From contig CANMQP010000001.1 in NCBI GenBank assembly GCA_947500035.1, positions 124,001 through 188,000 on the forward strand: a DNA stretch of 64,000 nt. Direction: 5' to 3'. The notes below the pieces were generated by a model, which was not told the DNA's origin, ran no database searches, and saw nothing but the letters and a program-made list of their open reading frames with translations. Positions within the stretch are counted from its first letter, which is position 1. Each line of letters starts with the position of its first letter. This document shows, one piece after another, positions 41,291 to 50,812 of the stretch. This DNA is from an uncultured Kiloniellaceae bacterium. GTDB taxonomy: Bacteria; Pseudomonadota; Alphaproteobacteria; Kiloniellales; Kiloniellaceae. The position numbers and the translations under genes are program-made.

Positions 41291-41422
41291 AGCGCCAATC
41301 CTGTCGTCATCGTCTTCAGAGCTTTAATCAATCTCAAGGGGAGCAATTCGAAGCTCGCGCAAAAATTTGGCCAGCTGTCAGCCGTTATAAAGCGCTAGCA
41401 CGCCGCGGTCACGGGCTTCTGT

Positions 41423-41977
41423 TCATGCCCTGCGCTGCATCATAACCACGCGTCTGCTCCACAGGTACACATAGGCGGCACCTGAGGCGAGGGTGGTTGC
41501 GGCAACCGTGTAAATCGCGATGTCACAGGCCAGGTCCAGCTGGCCGTCGAAGCTGAAGCCCTGCGCCGCAAGGACCAAGCCCACCATCACGATCTGTGCC
41601 AGGGTATTAAGCTTACTGACTGTCAGGGGTTCCATCTTTAGGCTTCCCGTGACCATCAGAACCAGGAAAGCTCCGCTCACGATCAGAACGTCCCGCAAAA
41701 CCACGAAGCTCACGACCCAGCCTGGAATCTGGCCAAGAAAACCGAGAGTGAGGCAGAGGCCGACCACGAGAATTTTATCGGCAATCGGATCCAGGTAGGC
41801 ACCAAGCTCCGTCACGGCCTTCAGCTTCACCGCCAGGTAGCCGTCCAGCGCATCGGACAGGCCCGCGATGGCAAAGACCCAGAATGCAGCGGTGTACTCT
41901 TCAAAGAGAATGAGACCAATAATGACCGGAACCGCAAAGAGCCGCGCAACTGTTATGATATTGGGGAGCCAGGACAT
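41423..41977 (-). CDS. CDP-alcohol phosphatidyltransferase family protein
   Basis: Integral membrane enzyme, about 184 residues from the ATG at 41977, which puts the hydrophobic start MSWLPNIITVARLF first. A longer frame to 42061 would overlap the preceding gene. The family signature is present as DALDGYLAVKLK, then a Gly eight residues on, then YLDPIADK. Four Asp residues that bind two metals and CDP (42, 45, 63, 67) are all there. The Arg normally following the Ala of DGxxAR is Val50. Family members make phosphatidylglycerophosphate or cardiolipin-type lipids; the substrate here is not decided. It lies 13 bases after the DUF2066 gene. Confidence 0.85.
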   Translation of the reverse strand: MSWLPNIITVARLFAVPVIIGLILFEEYTAAFWVFAIAGLSDALDGYLAVKLKAVTELGAYLDPIADKILVVGLCLTLGFLGQIPGWVVSFVVLRDVLIVSGAFLVLMVTGSLKMEPLTVSKLNTLAQIVMVGLVLAAQGFSFDGQLDLACDIAIYTVAATTLASGAAYVYLWSRRVVMMQRRA

Positions 41978-41990
41978 ATAGGGCGGTTGC

Positions 41991-43313
41991 TCATTCAACA
42001 GGTTGCGGGCTGATCGCGCCGGACGTGCCTCCTGTTGACGGAACCCCTTCAGGTTGAACACCCGTATCGGGATTTATCGGAGCACTCGAACCGGGGACCA
42101 GTCGTTCTCCTTGTATCCCGGAAGCATCGTTTTGCAGCGCGGTTGGCGAGGAAGGTATTGCAGAACCGCCGGTTACCGGATTGTCCGCACCGCTAAAACG
42201 CAGCTCCCAGACAAGAACTTCGTTCAGGGATAATGTGAGATCGTTTTGCCGTAATGCAAGACTCAGTTGCTTTTCGTCGCCCGCATAAGTGAGCGACATA
42301 TCAACTTGCTGTTTCGAAATGGCGTGGACCCGGCTGTTGACAACCGCAGGCACATTCCGCAGGCGTTTCTGAATTTCCACCCAATCACCGAGCCCGGTCA
42401 GAGGAACATCGACCTCGATCACGCTCTCCACGCCGAATTGAATGACGTTGCTGGCCTTCCAGCTTTCCTGGATCAGAGCCTCCAGCGCGTCTGTGGCGCG
42501 CAGCATGAAGACCTCCAGAGTTTCGCCGGTCTCCTGGCGAAAAGTCTCGGCAAGAAAGGGCTGGGATGAACCATCCGTGTCGAAGCGGGTGGTGTTGAGC
42601 TCGAGCTCCGCCGTTCCGCTTTCAGCATCTCCACGCAAAGCCGCGCGGCTGATCAGGACCGAACCGGCACCATAGCGCTGCGCCAGGCCCGCGAGCTTTT
42701 GCAGATCACCGGCTGCCGCTTCTTCCGCCGAGATCGACAGGATGTCGCTGAGGTCCCCCAGCGGCACGATCAAGGGAACAAGGCCGTCGCTCACATCCCG
42801 ACGCGACCAAACATCCAGCCAGTCGTTCCCACCTTCCCAGAGGACGGCGGTGTCGCCGGCTTCTTGAAGCGGCAGAACCACCACGGGCTTGCTTTTGGTC
42901 TCGGCAAAGCCGATCCCGCTATTCCGCAGCAGGCGCCTGATCTCATCGGGCCGGAAGCGGTAGGTGATGTTGGCCAGATAGCGGACGGAGGACGTCCGCT
43001 CACGCGCAACCGAAAAATCCACTGTGTAATTGGCAATCTGGTTGGATGTCAGCTGCGGCACTTTCGGCAGATCCTGATTCGGCACCAATCGCTGCATCAA
43101 CAGCGCGTAGGCATCGAGGTAGCCCTTTTCCAGAGCCGCATCGCGGGCGCTGGCCGCCGCCGCAGCGGTGGCATCGACGGGCACATTCCTGACCGTGAAG
43201 ACCTCGGCAGCCATGGCAGGCCCAGGCGGAGCTGCAGCCAAAAGAAGGGCCAGCGTCAGGACTGGCGCCGAAAAAAACCTGCTTATGCTTTTAGTAAAGC
43301 GGCGAAACCGCAT
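41991..43313 (-). CDS. DUF2066 domain protein, exported
   Basis: Protein of 440 residues with an N-terminal basic region and signal peptide (residues about 18-36, ending AMAAEVFTV). The DUF2066 domain covers roughly residues 45-200, with RDAALEKGYLDAYALLMQRLV and NYTVDFSVARERTSSVRYLANITYRF. After a beta-rich region a low-complexity Pro/Ser/Gly tail (about residue 390 on) ends the protein. It probably resides in the periplasm or outer membrane. Function is unknown. Transcribed towards the phosphotransferase and divergent from purM. Confidence 0.82.
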   Translation of the reverse strand: MRFRRFTKSISRFFSAPVLTLALLLAAAPPGPAMAAEVFTVRNVPVDATAAAAASARDAALEKGYLDAYALLMQRLVPNQDLPKVPQLTSNQIANYTVDFSVARERTSSVRYLANITYRFRPDEIRRLLRNSGIGFAETKSKPVVVLPLQEAGDTAVLWEGGNDWLDVWSRRDVSDGLVPLIVPLGDLSDILSISAEEAAAGDLQKLAGLAQRYGAGSVLISRAALRGDAESGTAELELNTTRFDTDGSSQPFLAETFRQETGETLEVFMLRATDALEALIQESWKASNVIQFGVESVIEVDVPLTGLGDWVEIQKRLRNVPAVVNSRVHAISKQQVDMSLTYAGDEKQLSLALRQNDLTLSLNEVLVWELRFSGADNPVTGGSAIPSSPTALQNDASGIQGERLVPGSSAPINPDTGVQPEGVPSTGGTSGAISPQPVE

Positions 43314-43406
43314 TGCAAACCGTCCCGGATAAAGTATTTTCGCGTCGCAATCGACGATATAAGGCCTTTTGCCCCACGTCGCCTAACATTACTACGCGAA
43401 GACGCC

Positions 43407-43412
43407 GGAGGA
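43407..43412 (+). promoter_or_regulatory. Strong ribosome-binding site that points to a rare purM start
   Basis: GGAGGA is complementary to the 16S 3' end and lies five bases before an in-frame ATA (43417). No ATG, GTG or TTG exists in frame between the upstream stop (43384) and the TTG at 43510. Confidence 0.6.
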
Positions 43413-43416
43413 CACC

Positions 43417-44556
43417 ATAACAAGCGGATCGAAGCAGGACACCCCGCTGCGCAACACGACACAGCAAAGTTACAAGGCTGCTGGGGTCGACATCGATGCC
43501 GGGAATGCCTTGGTTGAAGCCATTAAACCGCTGGCAAAGTCGACCTCGCGGCCGGGTTCAAACGCGGGTCTGGGTGGATTCGGGGCGTTGTTCGACCTCA
43601 AGGCGGCGGGTTTCAAGGACCCGTTGCTGGTGGCCTGCAATGACGGTGTCGGCACAAAACTCATGATCGCCATCGCTGCCGGTGAGCACAGCCGCGTGGG
43701 TATCGACCTGGTCGCCATGTGTGTGAACGATCTCGTTGTCCAGGGCGCCGAACCTCTGCTTTTTCTGGACTATTATGCGACCGGCAAGCTCGACGTGGAA
43801 ACCGGACGGGATATCATTGCCGGGATTGCCGAGGGCTGTAAGCAGGCCAATTGCGCGCTGATCGGTGGCGAAACCGCCGAAATGCCCGGCATGTACGAGG
43901 GCGGCGATTACGACCTCGCCGGCTTTGCGGTTGGCGCTGTGGAACGGGATCAGGTTCTCAGCGAAGACAGAGTCTCCAAAGGCGACGTCGTCCTCGGCCT
44001 GGCATCGAGCGGACTGCACTCCAACGGTTTCTCGCTGGTGCGAAAGGTGATAGCCGACAACGGTCTCGATTACGCCGCGCCCTGCCCCTTTTCGCCCGGC
44101 GAAAGCCTGGGCGAGGCTCTTCTGGAACCCACCCGAATCTATGTGCGCGGTTGCCTGGACGCGGTGCGCGGCGGCGGCGTGACGGCGCTGGCTCATGTCA
44201 CCGGCGGCGGCTTCATTGAGAATCTGCCACGGGTCTTACCGGACCATCTGGCAATCGAAATCGAGGGCCTGCCTTGGCAGATGCCGGAGGTTTTCCCGTG
44301 GCTCGCGGAGCTCGGCGGGATCGTTCCGGAGGAAATGGTCCGTACCTTCAACTGCGGTATCGGCATGGCTGTCGTCTGCGAAGCCGAGAAGGCGGAAGGC
44401 GTCACAGAGTGCCTCGAAGCCGCCGGGGAAACGGTCTTTCGGATCGGCCAGGTGGTCGAGAAAGCCGACAACGGGCCAGCCGTCATCTTCCATGATCTCA
44501 CTGATGCCTGGCCAAGCGCAAAAGCCCAAGCAGCCACGAATCAGGCCGGGAAATGA
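43417..44556 (+). CDS. purM: Phosphoribosylformylglycinamidine cyclo-ligase
   Basis: Fifth step of purine synthesis: closes the imidazole ring of AIR with ATP. The protein carries [27 protein letters not shown]-like [48 protein letters not shown] and [16 protein letters not shown]. The N-terminal [12 protein letters not shown] segment binds ATP and is conserved, so translation must start before 43477. The only candidates upstream are ATA at 43417, which has a perfect GGAGGA site, or CTG at 43447. The TTG at 43510 would cut off this motif. I give 43417 as start, with 379 residues. ATGA overlap with purN. Confidence 0.93.
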   Translation: MTSGSKQDTPLRNTTQQSYKAAGVDIDAGNALVEAIKPLAKSTSRPGSNAGLGGFGALFDLKAAGFKDPLLVACNDGVGTKLMIAIAAGEHSRVGIDLVAMCVNDLVVQGAEPLLFLDYYATGKLDVETGRDIIAGIAEGCKQANCALIGGETAEMPGMYEGGDYDLAGFAVGAVERDQVLSEDRVSKGDVVLGLASSGLHSNGFSLVRKVIADNGLDYAAPCPFSPGESLGEALLEPTRIYVRGCLDAVRGGGVTALAHVTGGGFIENLPRVLPDHLAIEIEGLPWQMPEVFPWLAELGGIVPEEMVRTFNCGIGMAVVCEAEKAEGVTECLEAAGETVFRIGQVVEKADNGPAVIFHDLTDAWPSAKAQAATNQAGK

Positions 44557-45209
44557 CGGATCGCCTGAAAGTGGGCGTGGTGATCTCCGGTCGCGGGAGC
44601 AACCTGCAGGCCCTGCTCGACGCCTGTGCCCGGACCGATTTCCCAGCGGAGATCGTTCTGGTGATCTCCAACAATCCGGATGTGGAAGGCCTGCGCCGCG
44701 CTCAGCGGGCCGGTGTCGCGACGGAAACCATCAATCATCGTGGCTTTGGTGACCGGCAGAGCTTCGAGCGTGCGCTGACGGCTGCGATGGAGCAAGCCGG
44801 CGTGGAACTTGTCTGTCATGCCGGCTTCATGCGGATTGTCACAGCGGAGTATCTGGCCCATTGGCACAACCGGCTGATCAACATCCATCCCTCGCTGCTA
44901 CCGGCGTTTCCGGGCCTGGACACCCATCAACGAGCGCTAGACGCAGGAGTCAAGCTGCACGGCTGCACGGTCCATTACGTGCGCGAGGAAGTCGATGTCG
45001 GCCCGATTATCGGCCAGGCCGCCGTTCCAGTCCTGGACGGCGATGACGAAGACGGGCTGGCCGCCCGCGTTCTCACCGCGGAACATCAACTCTATCCCCT
45101 CTGTCTCAAACTCGTCGCGGAAGGCCGGGTTCAGGTTGAAGGGGATATCGCGAGAATCCAAGGCCCGGCCGCGGCCAACTCACAGATTTTCTTAAGCCCG
45201 GCCAGCTAG
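44553..45209 (+). CDS. purN: Phosphoribosylglycinamide formyltransferase (PurN)
   Basis: Third step of purine synthesis: transfers a formyl group from 10-formyl-tetrahydrofolate to GAR. The 218 residues begin [19 protein letters not shown] (substrate phosphate loop) and contain [33 protein letters not shown] with the catalytic Asn and His, and [20 protein letters not shown] with the catalytic Asp. The ATG overlaps the purM stop (ATGA). This is the folate-dependent enzyme, distinct from PurT. Confidence 0.96.
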   Translation: MTDRLKVGVVISGRGSNLQALLDACARTDFPAEIVLVISNNPDVEGLRRAQRAGVATETINHRGFGDRQSFERALTAAMEQAGVELVCHAGFMRIVTAEYLAHWHNRLINIHPSLLPAFPGLDTHQRALDAGVKLHGCTVHYVREEVDVGPIIGQAAVPVLDGDDEDGLAARVLTAEHQLYPLCLKLVAEGRVQVEGDIARIQGPAAANSQIFLSPAS

Positions 45210-45319
45210 CTTGATGCGCTTACCAACGTTTTCTGGGACTTGCGCTGTTAAAATCCGCCGGGTAAGTTCCGGCATATTATTCCAGCGGCGATAGAGCCTT
45301 AGCGAGGGGAATCCGTTCC

Positions 45320-45442
45320 ATGAATGATGACGAAATGCTTGCCGAACACCAACGCGCCTGGGCCGGATTTGTCCGTGTGTCGACGATTTCGACCGCTGCC
45401 ATCATCGTCCTGCTGATTGTATTAGCGATTGTGACGCTTTAG
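45320..45442 (+). CDS. aa3-type cytochrome c oxidase subunit IV
   Basis: A 40-residue protein: a short acidic N-terminal tail with EHQRAWAGFVRVSTIS and one membrane helix (AAIIVLLIVLAIVTL). This is the pattern of the small bacterial aa3-type oxidase subunit IV family of alphaproteobacteria, in which the single helix packs against subunits I and III. GAGGGG about nine bases before the ATG at 45320 and a strong terminator after the stop support expression. No other oxidase gene is nearby, so it is encoded apart from the rest of the complex. Confidence 0.8.
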   Translation: MNDDEMLAEHQRAWAGFVRVSTISTAAIIVLLIVLAIVTL

Positions 45443-45474
45443 TCAAACGCCGCAAGCGACTGTAAAGAAATAAG

Positions 45475-45512
45475 AAAAGGGCGAAGCCATTGTCGGCTCC
45501 GCCCTTTTTTTT
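45475..45512. terminator. Bidirectional terminator between subunit IV gene and ndk
   Basis: AAAAGGGCG-A-AGCC, loop ATTGTC, GGCT-C-CGCCCTTTT followed by further T residues (eight T in total). On the minus strand the same stem is followed by TTTTCTTATTTC. It serves both converging genes. Confidence 0.92.
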
Positions 45513-45577
45513 CGTCTATCGGCTTCAGGTTCAGCCTATGTCGCGTTTGCCTGCATTTTCCGGCCGATCCGAACGCG

Positions 45578-46000
45578 TTAGCCGACGATCTCTTCATCAG
45601 CAAAGAAGAATTTGATTTCCTCAGCTGCCGTCTCAGGCGCGTCCGAACCATGCACAGAGTTTGCTTCGATGGATTCGGCGAATTCGGCACGGATGGTTCC
45701 GGGAGCCGCGTCAGCAGGGTTGGTTGCCCCCATGACTTCACGGTTCTTGGCAATGGCATTCTCGCCCTCAAGAACCTGCACCACAACCGGACCGGAGACC
45801 ATGTAGCTGCAAAGATCGCCGTAGAAGGGGCGCTCTTTATGAACGGCGTAGAAACCCTCGGCCTGAGCCTGTGTCATGTGAATGCGCTTGGAAGCGACCA
45901 CACGCAGGCCGGCGTCTTCAAATTTGCTGATGATCTTGCCGGTCAGGTTCCGTTTGGTGGCGTCCGGCTTGATGATGGAAAAAGTACGCTCGATGGCCAT
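45578..46000 (-). CDS. ndk: Nucleoside diphosphate kinase
   Basis: Equilibrates nucleoside tri- and diphosphates through a phospho-His intermediate. 140 residues from the ATG at 46000: [52 protein letters not shown] and the active-site loop [16 protein letters not shown] with the catalytic His. Frame upstream of 46000 is open but not conserved. AGGAG lies about ten bases upstream. Monocistronic, ended by the bidirectional terminator. Confidence 0.97.
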   Translation of the reverse strand: MAIERTFSIIKPDATKRNLTGKIISKFEDAGLRVVASKRIHMTQAQAEGFYAVHKERPFYGDLCSYMVSGPVVVQVLEGENAIAKNREVMGATNPADAAPGTIRAEFAESIEANSVHGSDAPETAAEEIKFFFADEEIVG

Positions 46001-46232
46001 CTTCTTGGCTCTCCTCGGTTGCTTGAACCCGCAAATAGCGAGCTCCAGGTATGAATAGGCGTTGAATTTCGCGCGCGTTATAGCCTCACAGAGATGCCAC
46101 TGCAATAACTGCGTCACGGCGACCAAGCCACCGGAACCAAGCCAGGGTGCATCGGCAGCCCGCGCAGGCTGGCGGTTCGGATACAGAGGGTCTTTCGCCA
46201 CCTTTGCCCGCCGTGCTATCACCCCGCCTGTC

Positions 46233-48149
46233 ATGCTGCATATCAAAGAAATAACCCAACGGGTTGAGGGCCGCCTGCTGTTCGACCGGGCCACCGCCGT
46301 CGTTCACAAGGGCGAACGGGTCGGCTTCGTCGGCCGCAACGGATCGGGTAAGTCCACCTTGCTGCGCCTCATCATGGGGACCACGCCGCTCGATGGCGGC
46401 GATATCGTGGTTCCGAAAGGCGCCAGCGTCGGCACAGTCGCCCAGGACGCCCCCTCGGGTCCGACCTCCCTGATCGACACGGTTCTGGCCGCCGACGTGG
46501 AACGGGCATCGCTGTTGCAAGAAGCCGAAACGGCCGAAGATCCGGGACGCATCGCCGAGATCCACGAGCGCCTGGCCACCATCAAAGCGGAAACCGCGCC
46601 GGCGCGCGCGGCCCGTATTCTGGCCGGCCTTGGCTTCAGCGAAGAAGCTCAGCAACAGCCCTGTTCTTCGCTCTCCGGCGGTTGGCGCATGCGCGTCGCC
46701 CTGGCGGCGTTGCTGTTCACGGAACCCGATCTACTGCTTTTGGACGAGCCAACCAATCACTTGGACCTGGAGGCCACGCTCTGGCTGGAAGGCTACCTCA
46801 AGGGCTATCCGGGCACATTGCTGCTGGTTTCGCACGACCGGAATCTCTTGAACAACATCGCGCAGAGAACACTGCATTTAGAACAGCTTAAACTGAATCT
46901 CTACAACGGAAACTACGATCGCTTCGAGCGCACCCGGCGGGAAAACCAGGAACGTCAAGCGGCCATGCGCACCAAACAGATCGCCGAGCGCCGCCATATC
47001 GAGAGCTTCGTCGAACGTTTCCGGGCCAAGGCGAGTAAAGCCCGCCAAGCCCAATCGCGCCTGAAGGCCCTGGCGCGGATGGAACCCATCGCCAGCGCGA
47101 TTGAGGAGCGCACCACGACCTTTGATTTTCCGACCCCGGTGCAGCTTTCACCGCCCCTGATCAATCTGGAAAACGCGTCGGTCGGCTACAGTCATGACAC
47201 GCCGGTCCTGACCAACCTCAACCTGCGTATCGATATGGACGACCGGATCGCCTTGCTGGGCGCCAACGGCAACGGAAAGTCCACTTTTATCAAGCTTTTG
47301 GCGACGCGCCTTAAACCAATGACCGGACGGCTGGTGAAGTCCTCCAAGCTGAAGGTCGGTTACTTTTCCCAGGACCAGGCCGACGAACTGGATCTGAACG
47401 GGACACCGCTGGAGCACATGGCCCGGGCTCTGCCCATGGAGACGGAAACCAAGCTTCGCAGTCATCTCGGCCGTTTTGGCTTCGGCCAGGAGCACGCCAC
47501 GACCAAGGTCGGAAAGCTGTCGGGTGGCGAGAAAGCCCGCCTGCTCTTTGCCCTCATGACCCGCGACAAGCCCCACGTGCTGCTGCTCGACGAACCGACC
47601 AACCATCTGGACGTGGATGCCCGGCAGGCCTTGATCCAGGCTATCAACGGCTTCGACGGAGCAGTGATCCTGGTATCCCATGATCCGCACCTGATCGAGC
47701 TCTCGGCGGACCGGCTCTGGCTGGTGGCGGAGGGCGGCGTCAAGAGCTATGACGGCGATATGGAGAGCTACCGGCAACTGCTTCTGGAACAGCGACGGGA
47801 TGAACGCGCCAGAGCGCGCAGCGACCGGCGAGAGCGCGACCCTGCGGCCAATGGATCGGGTCAGGACAAACAGCAAAGCCTGAGCAAGAAAGAAAAGCGC
47901 AAAGCCGCCGCCGATGCGCGCGCCGCCGCCTCCGACCTGCGCAAGAAGGTCAAGTCCGCAGAACAGAAGGTCGAGCGCCTCGAGCAGCAGAAAAAGGACC
48001 TCGAAATCAAACTGGCAGATCCGAAATTTTACGACGCATCGACGGCGGACCTTGAAGCCATGCAGATTAAGTTCGGGCAGATTTCCAAGGCAATCGCCGA
48101 CGCGGAACAGGTCTGGATGGAAGCCCAAAGCGCGCTGGAAGAGGGCTGA
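46233..48149 (+). CDS. ABC-F family ATP-binding protein
   Basis: Soluble protein of 638 residues with two ABC ATPase domains and no membrane part. Domain 1 has Walker [13 protein letters not shown], signature [12 protein letters not shown] and [19 protein letters not shown] linker of about 80 charged residues ([14 protein letters not shown]) follows. Domain 2 has [24 protein letters not shown] and [18 protein letters not shown]-terminal coiled coil (from about residue 530) rich in Lys/Glu/Arg ends the protein. ABC-F proteins bind the ribosomal E site and act in translation (EttA/Uup/YheS type). Which subgroup this one belongs to is not clear. The ATG at 46233 starts the first strand; the frame upstream is not conserved. 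Confidence 0.93.
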   Translation: MLHIKEITQRVEGRLLFDRATAVVHKGERVGFVGRNGSGKSTLLRLIMGTTPLDGGDIVVPKGASVGTVAQDAPSGPTSLIDTVLAADVERASLLQEAETAEDPGRIAEIHERLATIKAETAPARAARILAGLGFSEEAQQQPCSSLSGGWRMRVALAALLFTEPDLLLLDEPTNHLDLEATLWLEGYLKGYPGTLLLVSHDRNLLNNIAQRTLHLEQLKLNLYNGNYDRFERTRRENQERQAAMRTKQIAERRHIESFVERFRAKASKARQAQSRLKALARMEPIASAIEERTTTFDFPTPVQLSPPLINLENASVGYSHDTPVLTNLNLRIDMDDRIALLGANGNGKSTFIKLLATRLKPMTGRLVKSSKLKVGYFSQDQADELDLNGTPLEHMARALPMETETKLRSHLGRFGFGQEHATTKVGKLSGGEKARLLFALMTRDKPHVLLLDEPTNHLDVDARQALIQAINGFDGAVILVSHDPHLIELSADRLWLVAEGGVKSYDGDMESYRQLLLEQRRDERARARSDRRERDPAANGSGQDKQQSLSKKEKRKAAADARAAASDLRKKVKSAEQKVERLEQQKKDLEIKLADPKFYDASTADLEAMQIKFGQISKAIADAEQVWMEAQSALEEG

Positions 48150-48157
48150 ACGCCCAA

Positions 48158-48829
48158 ATGTCGGCTCTCGAATTCTGCCATGTTTTCATGTTTGTGGAGC
48201 CGGGTGCACCCGAAGCGTCGAGCTTGGACGATCTTGGCCTGAGAGAAAGTTACCGCCGGGCGCATCCTGGCCAGGGGACGGCGAATGTCTGCTATTGCTT
48301 CGACAATGCTTTCCTGGAGCTCCTTTGGGTCACCGACTGGGCGGCCATAACCTCCCCGGCCGTCGCCAGGACCGGTCTGGCCAAACGGGCGGACTGGCAG
48401 CAGAACGGGGCGAACCCCTTCGGCATTGCCTTGCGCAGTGCTGGCGTTGCGCCCTTCCCGACCTGGGACTACAAGCCCCCCTACCTTCCGGCCGGAAAGT
48501 CTATCCCGATTGCTCTTTCGAGCAAGGATCCCACCCAGCCGCTGCTCTTCATCTCGCCCGGCAATGCCCGCCCCGACCAATGGCAGGATGGCCGGGCCGG
48601 CAATCGCCAATGCGCCGCCGGTCTCAGTGAGGTCAAGAAACTGGAACTCTCGTTCGCGGACGGCGTTCAGCCCTCTGACGATCTGCAAGCCCTGCTGGAT
48701 GCCGAGCCCCTTGCTCTTGGAGTTGGACATGCTGGTCCTGGGCCAAAGTTGACCCTGACACTCACAAGATCTGACGGCGGTCCGGACCAACACCTGGAGT
48801 TGCCGGCGATGACATGGATCGACGCCTAA
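48158..48829 (+). CDS. VOC/glyoxalase-like domain protein
   Basis: Protein of 223 residues resembling the glyoxalase-like (VOC superfamily) fold. The start ALEFCHVFMFVEPGAPEAS with its His, CYCFDNAFLELLWV ending in the metal-type Glu, and GIALRSA are the usual paired beta-alpha-beta-beta-beta elements. The reaction is unknown. It begins nine bases after the ABC-F gene, suggesting one transcript, and converges with holC. Confidence 0.75.
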   Translation: MSALEFCHVFMFVEPGAPEASSLDDLGLRESYRRAHPGQGTANVCYCFDNAFLELLWVTDWAAITSPAVARTGLAKRADWQQNGANPFGIALRSAGVAPFPTWDYKPPYLPAGKSIPIALSSKDPTQPLLFISPGNARPDQWQDGRAGNRQCAAGLSEVKKLELSFADGVQPSDDLQALLDAEPLALGVGHAGPGPKLTLTLTRSDGGPDQHLELPAMTWIDA

Positions 48830-48839
48830 GGTCGACGTG

Positions 48840-49289
48840 CTAGGCCTTCTGACTCCAGCGGCCTTCTTCGTCCTGCTGCCAATAAGTGACCTGATGCCCG
48901 GCTTCCTTGTAGCCGCTCCACTGCTCACGTGCCACCTGCACCGCATTCTGCGCCTTGCCGTCGAACAAAACCGCACAGAGCTGAAAATCTTCCAACTGTT
49001 GCGACGTCGCCCCATCGGTCAGAAAAAGGACCTCGGCCTGGTTCGGTCGTTCATCCTCGACCGTCAGCCATACCGGCTGACGCCCGGGATATCCATCCTT
49101 CTTGGAGCCATGGGGCAGGAAAGACCGGTCATGGTAGCTCCAGAGATGGCCGTTCAGGGCCTCAACTCTGGCGTCTGAACCGGCCTTTACGACGGCCTTC
49201 TGGCCACGCTCGAGGGTCTTCTCCAGCATTTGTGGCAGCGCGGCTTCAAGGGTGCTGCGCGTCATATGGTAGAAACGAACCTCGGTCAT
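48840..49289 (-). CDS. holC: DNA polymerase III chi subunit
   Basis: Clamp-loader accessory protein that links the polymerase III holoenzyme to SSB. 149 residues with VRFYHMTRSTLEAALPQMLEKTLERGQKAVV, the LWSYHDRSFLPHG segment and the C-terminal VLFDGKAQNAVQVAREQWSGYKEAGHQVTYWQQ typical of HolC. It lies 23 bases downstream of pepA in the same orientation, the usual pepA-holC pair. Confidence 0.93.
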   Translation of the reverse strand: MTEVRFYHMTRSTLEAALPQMLEKTLERGQKAVVKAGSDARVEALNGHLWSYHDRSFLPHGSKKDGYPGRQPVWLTVEDERPNQAEVLFLTDGATSQQLEDFQLCAVLFDGKAQNAVQVAREQWSGYKEAGHQVTYWQQDEEGRWSQKA

Positions 49290-49312
49290 GGCGCCCGCGT
49301 TCAGCCCTCCTG

Positions 49313-50812
49313 TCAGCCCTCGTAGCGATCGGCAACGAGACGATCCAGAAGGCGAACACCAAAGGCGGTGGCGCCGCGCGGCACCGTCGGCGCATCCTTG
49401 GACGACCAGGTCACACCCGCGATATCGATATGTGCCCAGGGCACATCCTTCTGGATAAAACGTTGGAGGAACTGAGCCGCGGTGATCGAACCCGCGCCCC
49501 GGCCACCGATATTCTTCATATCCGCCGCGTCACAGTCGATCAGCTTGTCGTAGTCCTCGCTCAGCGGCATCCGCCAGACATTCTCGCCCACCGACTTCCC
49601 GGCTTTTCCGAGAGACTCAGCCAGATCGTCGTCATTCGAGAAGACACCTGCGTGGCTGTTGCCCAACGCGATAATGATGGCGCCGGTAAGCGTGGCGAGA
49701 TCGATCACCATGCGCGGCTTGAACTTCTCCTGGGTGTACCAGAGGGCATCGGCCAGAACCAAACGGCCCTCGGCATCGGTATTCAAGACTTCAATGGTCT
49801 GGCCGGACATGGAGGTCACGATGTCGCCGGGCCGTTGTGCATTGCCGGACGGCATGTTTTCCACCAGTCCGCAGACAGCGACCACGTTGGTCTTGGCCTT
49901 ACGGCCCGCCAGGGCCTTCATGAGGCCGACCACGACGCCGGAACCGCCCATGTCCCACTTCATATCTTCCATGCCGGCGGCGGGCTTGATCGAAATACCG
50001 CCGGTGTCGAAGGTGACGCCTTTGCCGACAAAAGCGATGGGGCGCTTGTCCTTGGCCTTGAGGGCGCCTTCCCAGCGCATGACCAGCAGCTGAGACTCGC
50101 GCTCAGACCCCTGCCCGACCCCGAGCAAGGCGCCCATGCCTAGTTTGGCCATCTCCTTTTCACCGAGCACTTGCACCTTTACGCCCAGCGACGTCAGTTC
50201 CTTGGCGTGCTGAGCCAGGGTCTTGGGATAGAGAATGTTGGCAGGCTCGGAGACCAGGTCGCGCGTCATGAAAACACCATCGGCAACCTTACTCAGCGTC
50301 CCGAAAAGCTTCCGGGCCTTGGGCGCAGACTCGACCATATAGGTGAGTTTGGCGAGCTTCGGCTTCTTTTCCGGCTTTTCCTTGGTTTTGTACTTATCGA
50401 AGCGGTAAGAGCGCAGCAGTGCGCCGTAAGCGCTGTGCGCGGCCCGTTCCGTCGGATCAAGCGCGCCGCCGGCCACCGAGTCGATTATCACCGCGGCTTC
50501 CTTCTCGCCAACCGACACCAGGTGCTTGTAGATCGAGCCCCCCAGGTTCTCCAGGTCCCGGTCGGTCATTTCAGCAGGATCGCCCAAGCCTGCCAGCAGA
50601 ATCCTGCTGTTTGCGATGTTGGCAGGTGCCAGAACCTCAAGCAATTCGCCCTTTTTACCGCTGTACGCATTCGCCTTTATGGCCTTAGAGACGGCGCCGC
50701 TGGTGGATTTGTCGAGTTGGGCGGCGGTCGGAGATAGCTTGCCACCTTTCATAACACCCGTGACGATTGCGGCACTTTTCGGGAGAGCCGGCGCAGCGAA
50801 GGAAATTTTCAT
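49313..50812 (-). CDS. pepA: Leucyl aminopeptidase (M17, PepA)
   Basis: Hexameric metallo-aminopeptidase of 499 residues. The catalytic domain has the metal-binding FVGKGVTFDTGGISIKPAAGMEDMKWDMGG and the M17 signature NTDAEGRLVLADAL. GRGAGSITAAQFLQRFI follows near the C-terminus. The N-terminal domain (residues 1-160) is the variable macro-like region. It may also bind DNA, as E. coli PepA does, but nothing in the sequence shows this. First gene of a pepA-holC unit, divergent from lptF. Confidence 0.96.
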   Translation of the reverse strand: MKISFAAPALPKSAAIVTGVMKGGKLSPTAAQLDKSTSGAVSKAIKANAYSGKKGELLEVLAPANIANSRILLAGLGDPAEMTDRDLENLGGSIYKHLVSVGEKEAAVIIDSVAGGALDPTERAAHSAYGALLRSYRFDKYKTKEKPEKKPKLAKLTYMVESAPKARKLFGTLSKVADGVFMTRDLVSEPANILYPKTLAQHAKELTSLGVKVQVLGEKEMAKLGMGALLGVGQGSERESQLLVMRWEGALKAKDKRPIAFVGKGVTFDTGGISIKPAAGMEDMKWDMGGSGVVVGLMKALAGRKAKTNVVAVCGLVENMPSGNAQRPGDIVTSMSGQTIEVLNTDAEGRLVLADALWYTQEKFKPRMVIDLATLTGAIIIALGNSHAGVFSNDDDLAESLGKAGKSVGENVWRMPLSEDYDKLIDCDAADMKNIGGRGAGSITAAQFLQRFIQKDVPWAHIDIAGVTWSSKDAPTVPRGATAFGVRLLDRLVADRYEG

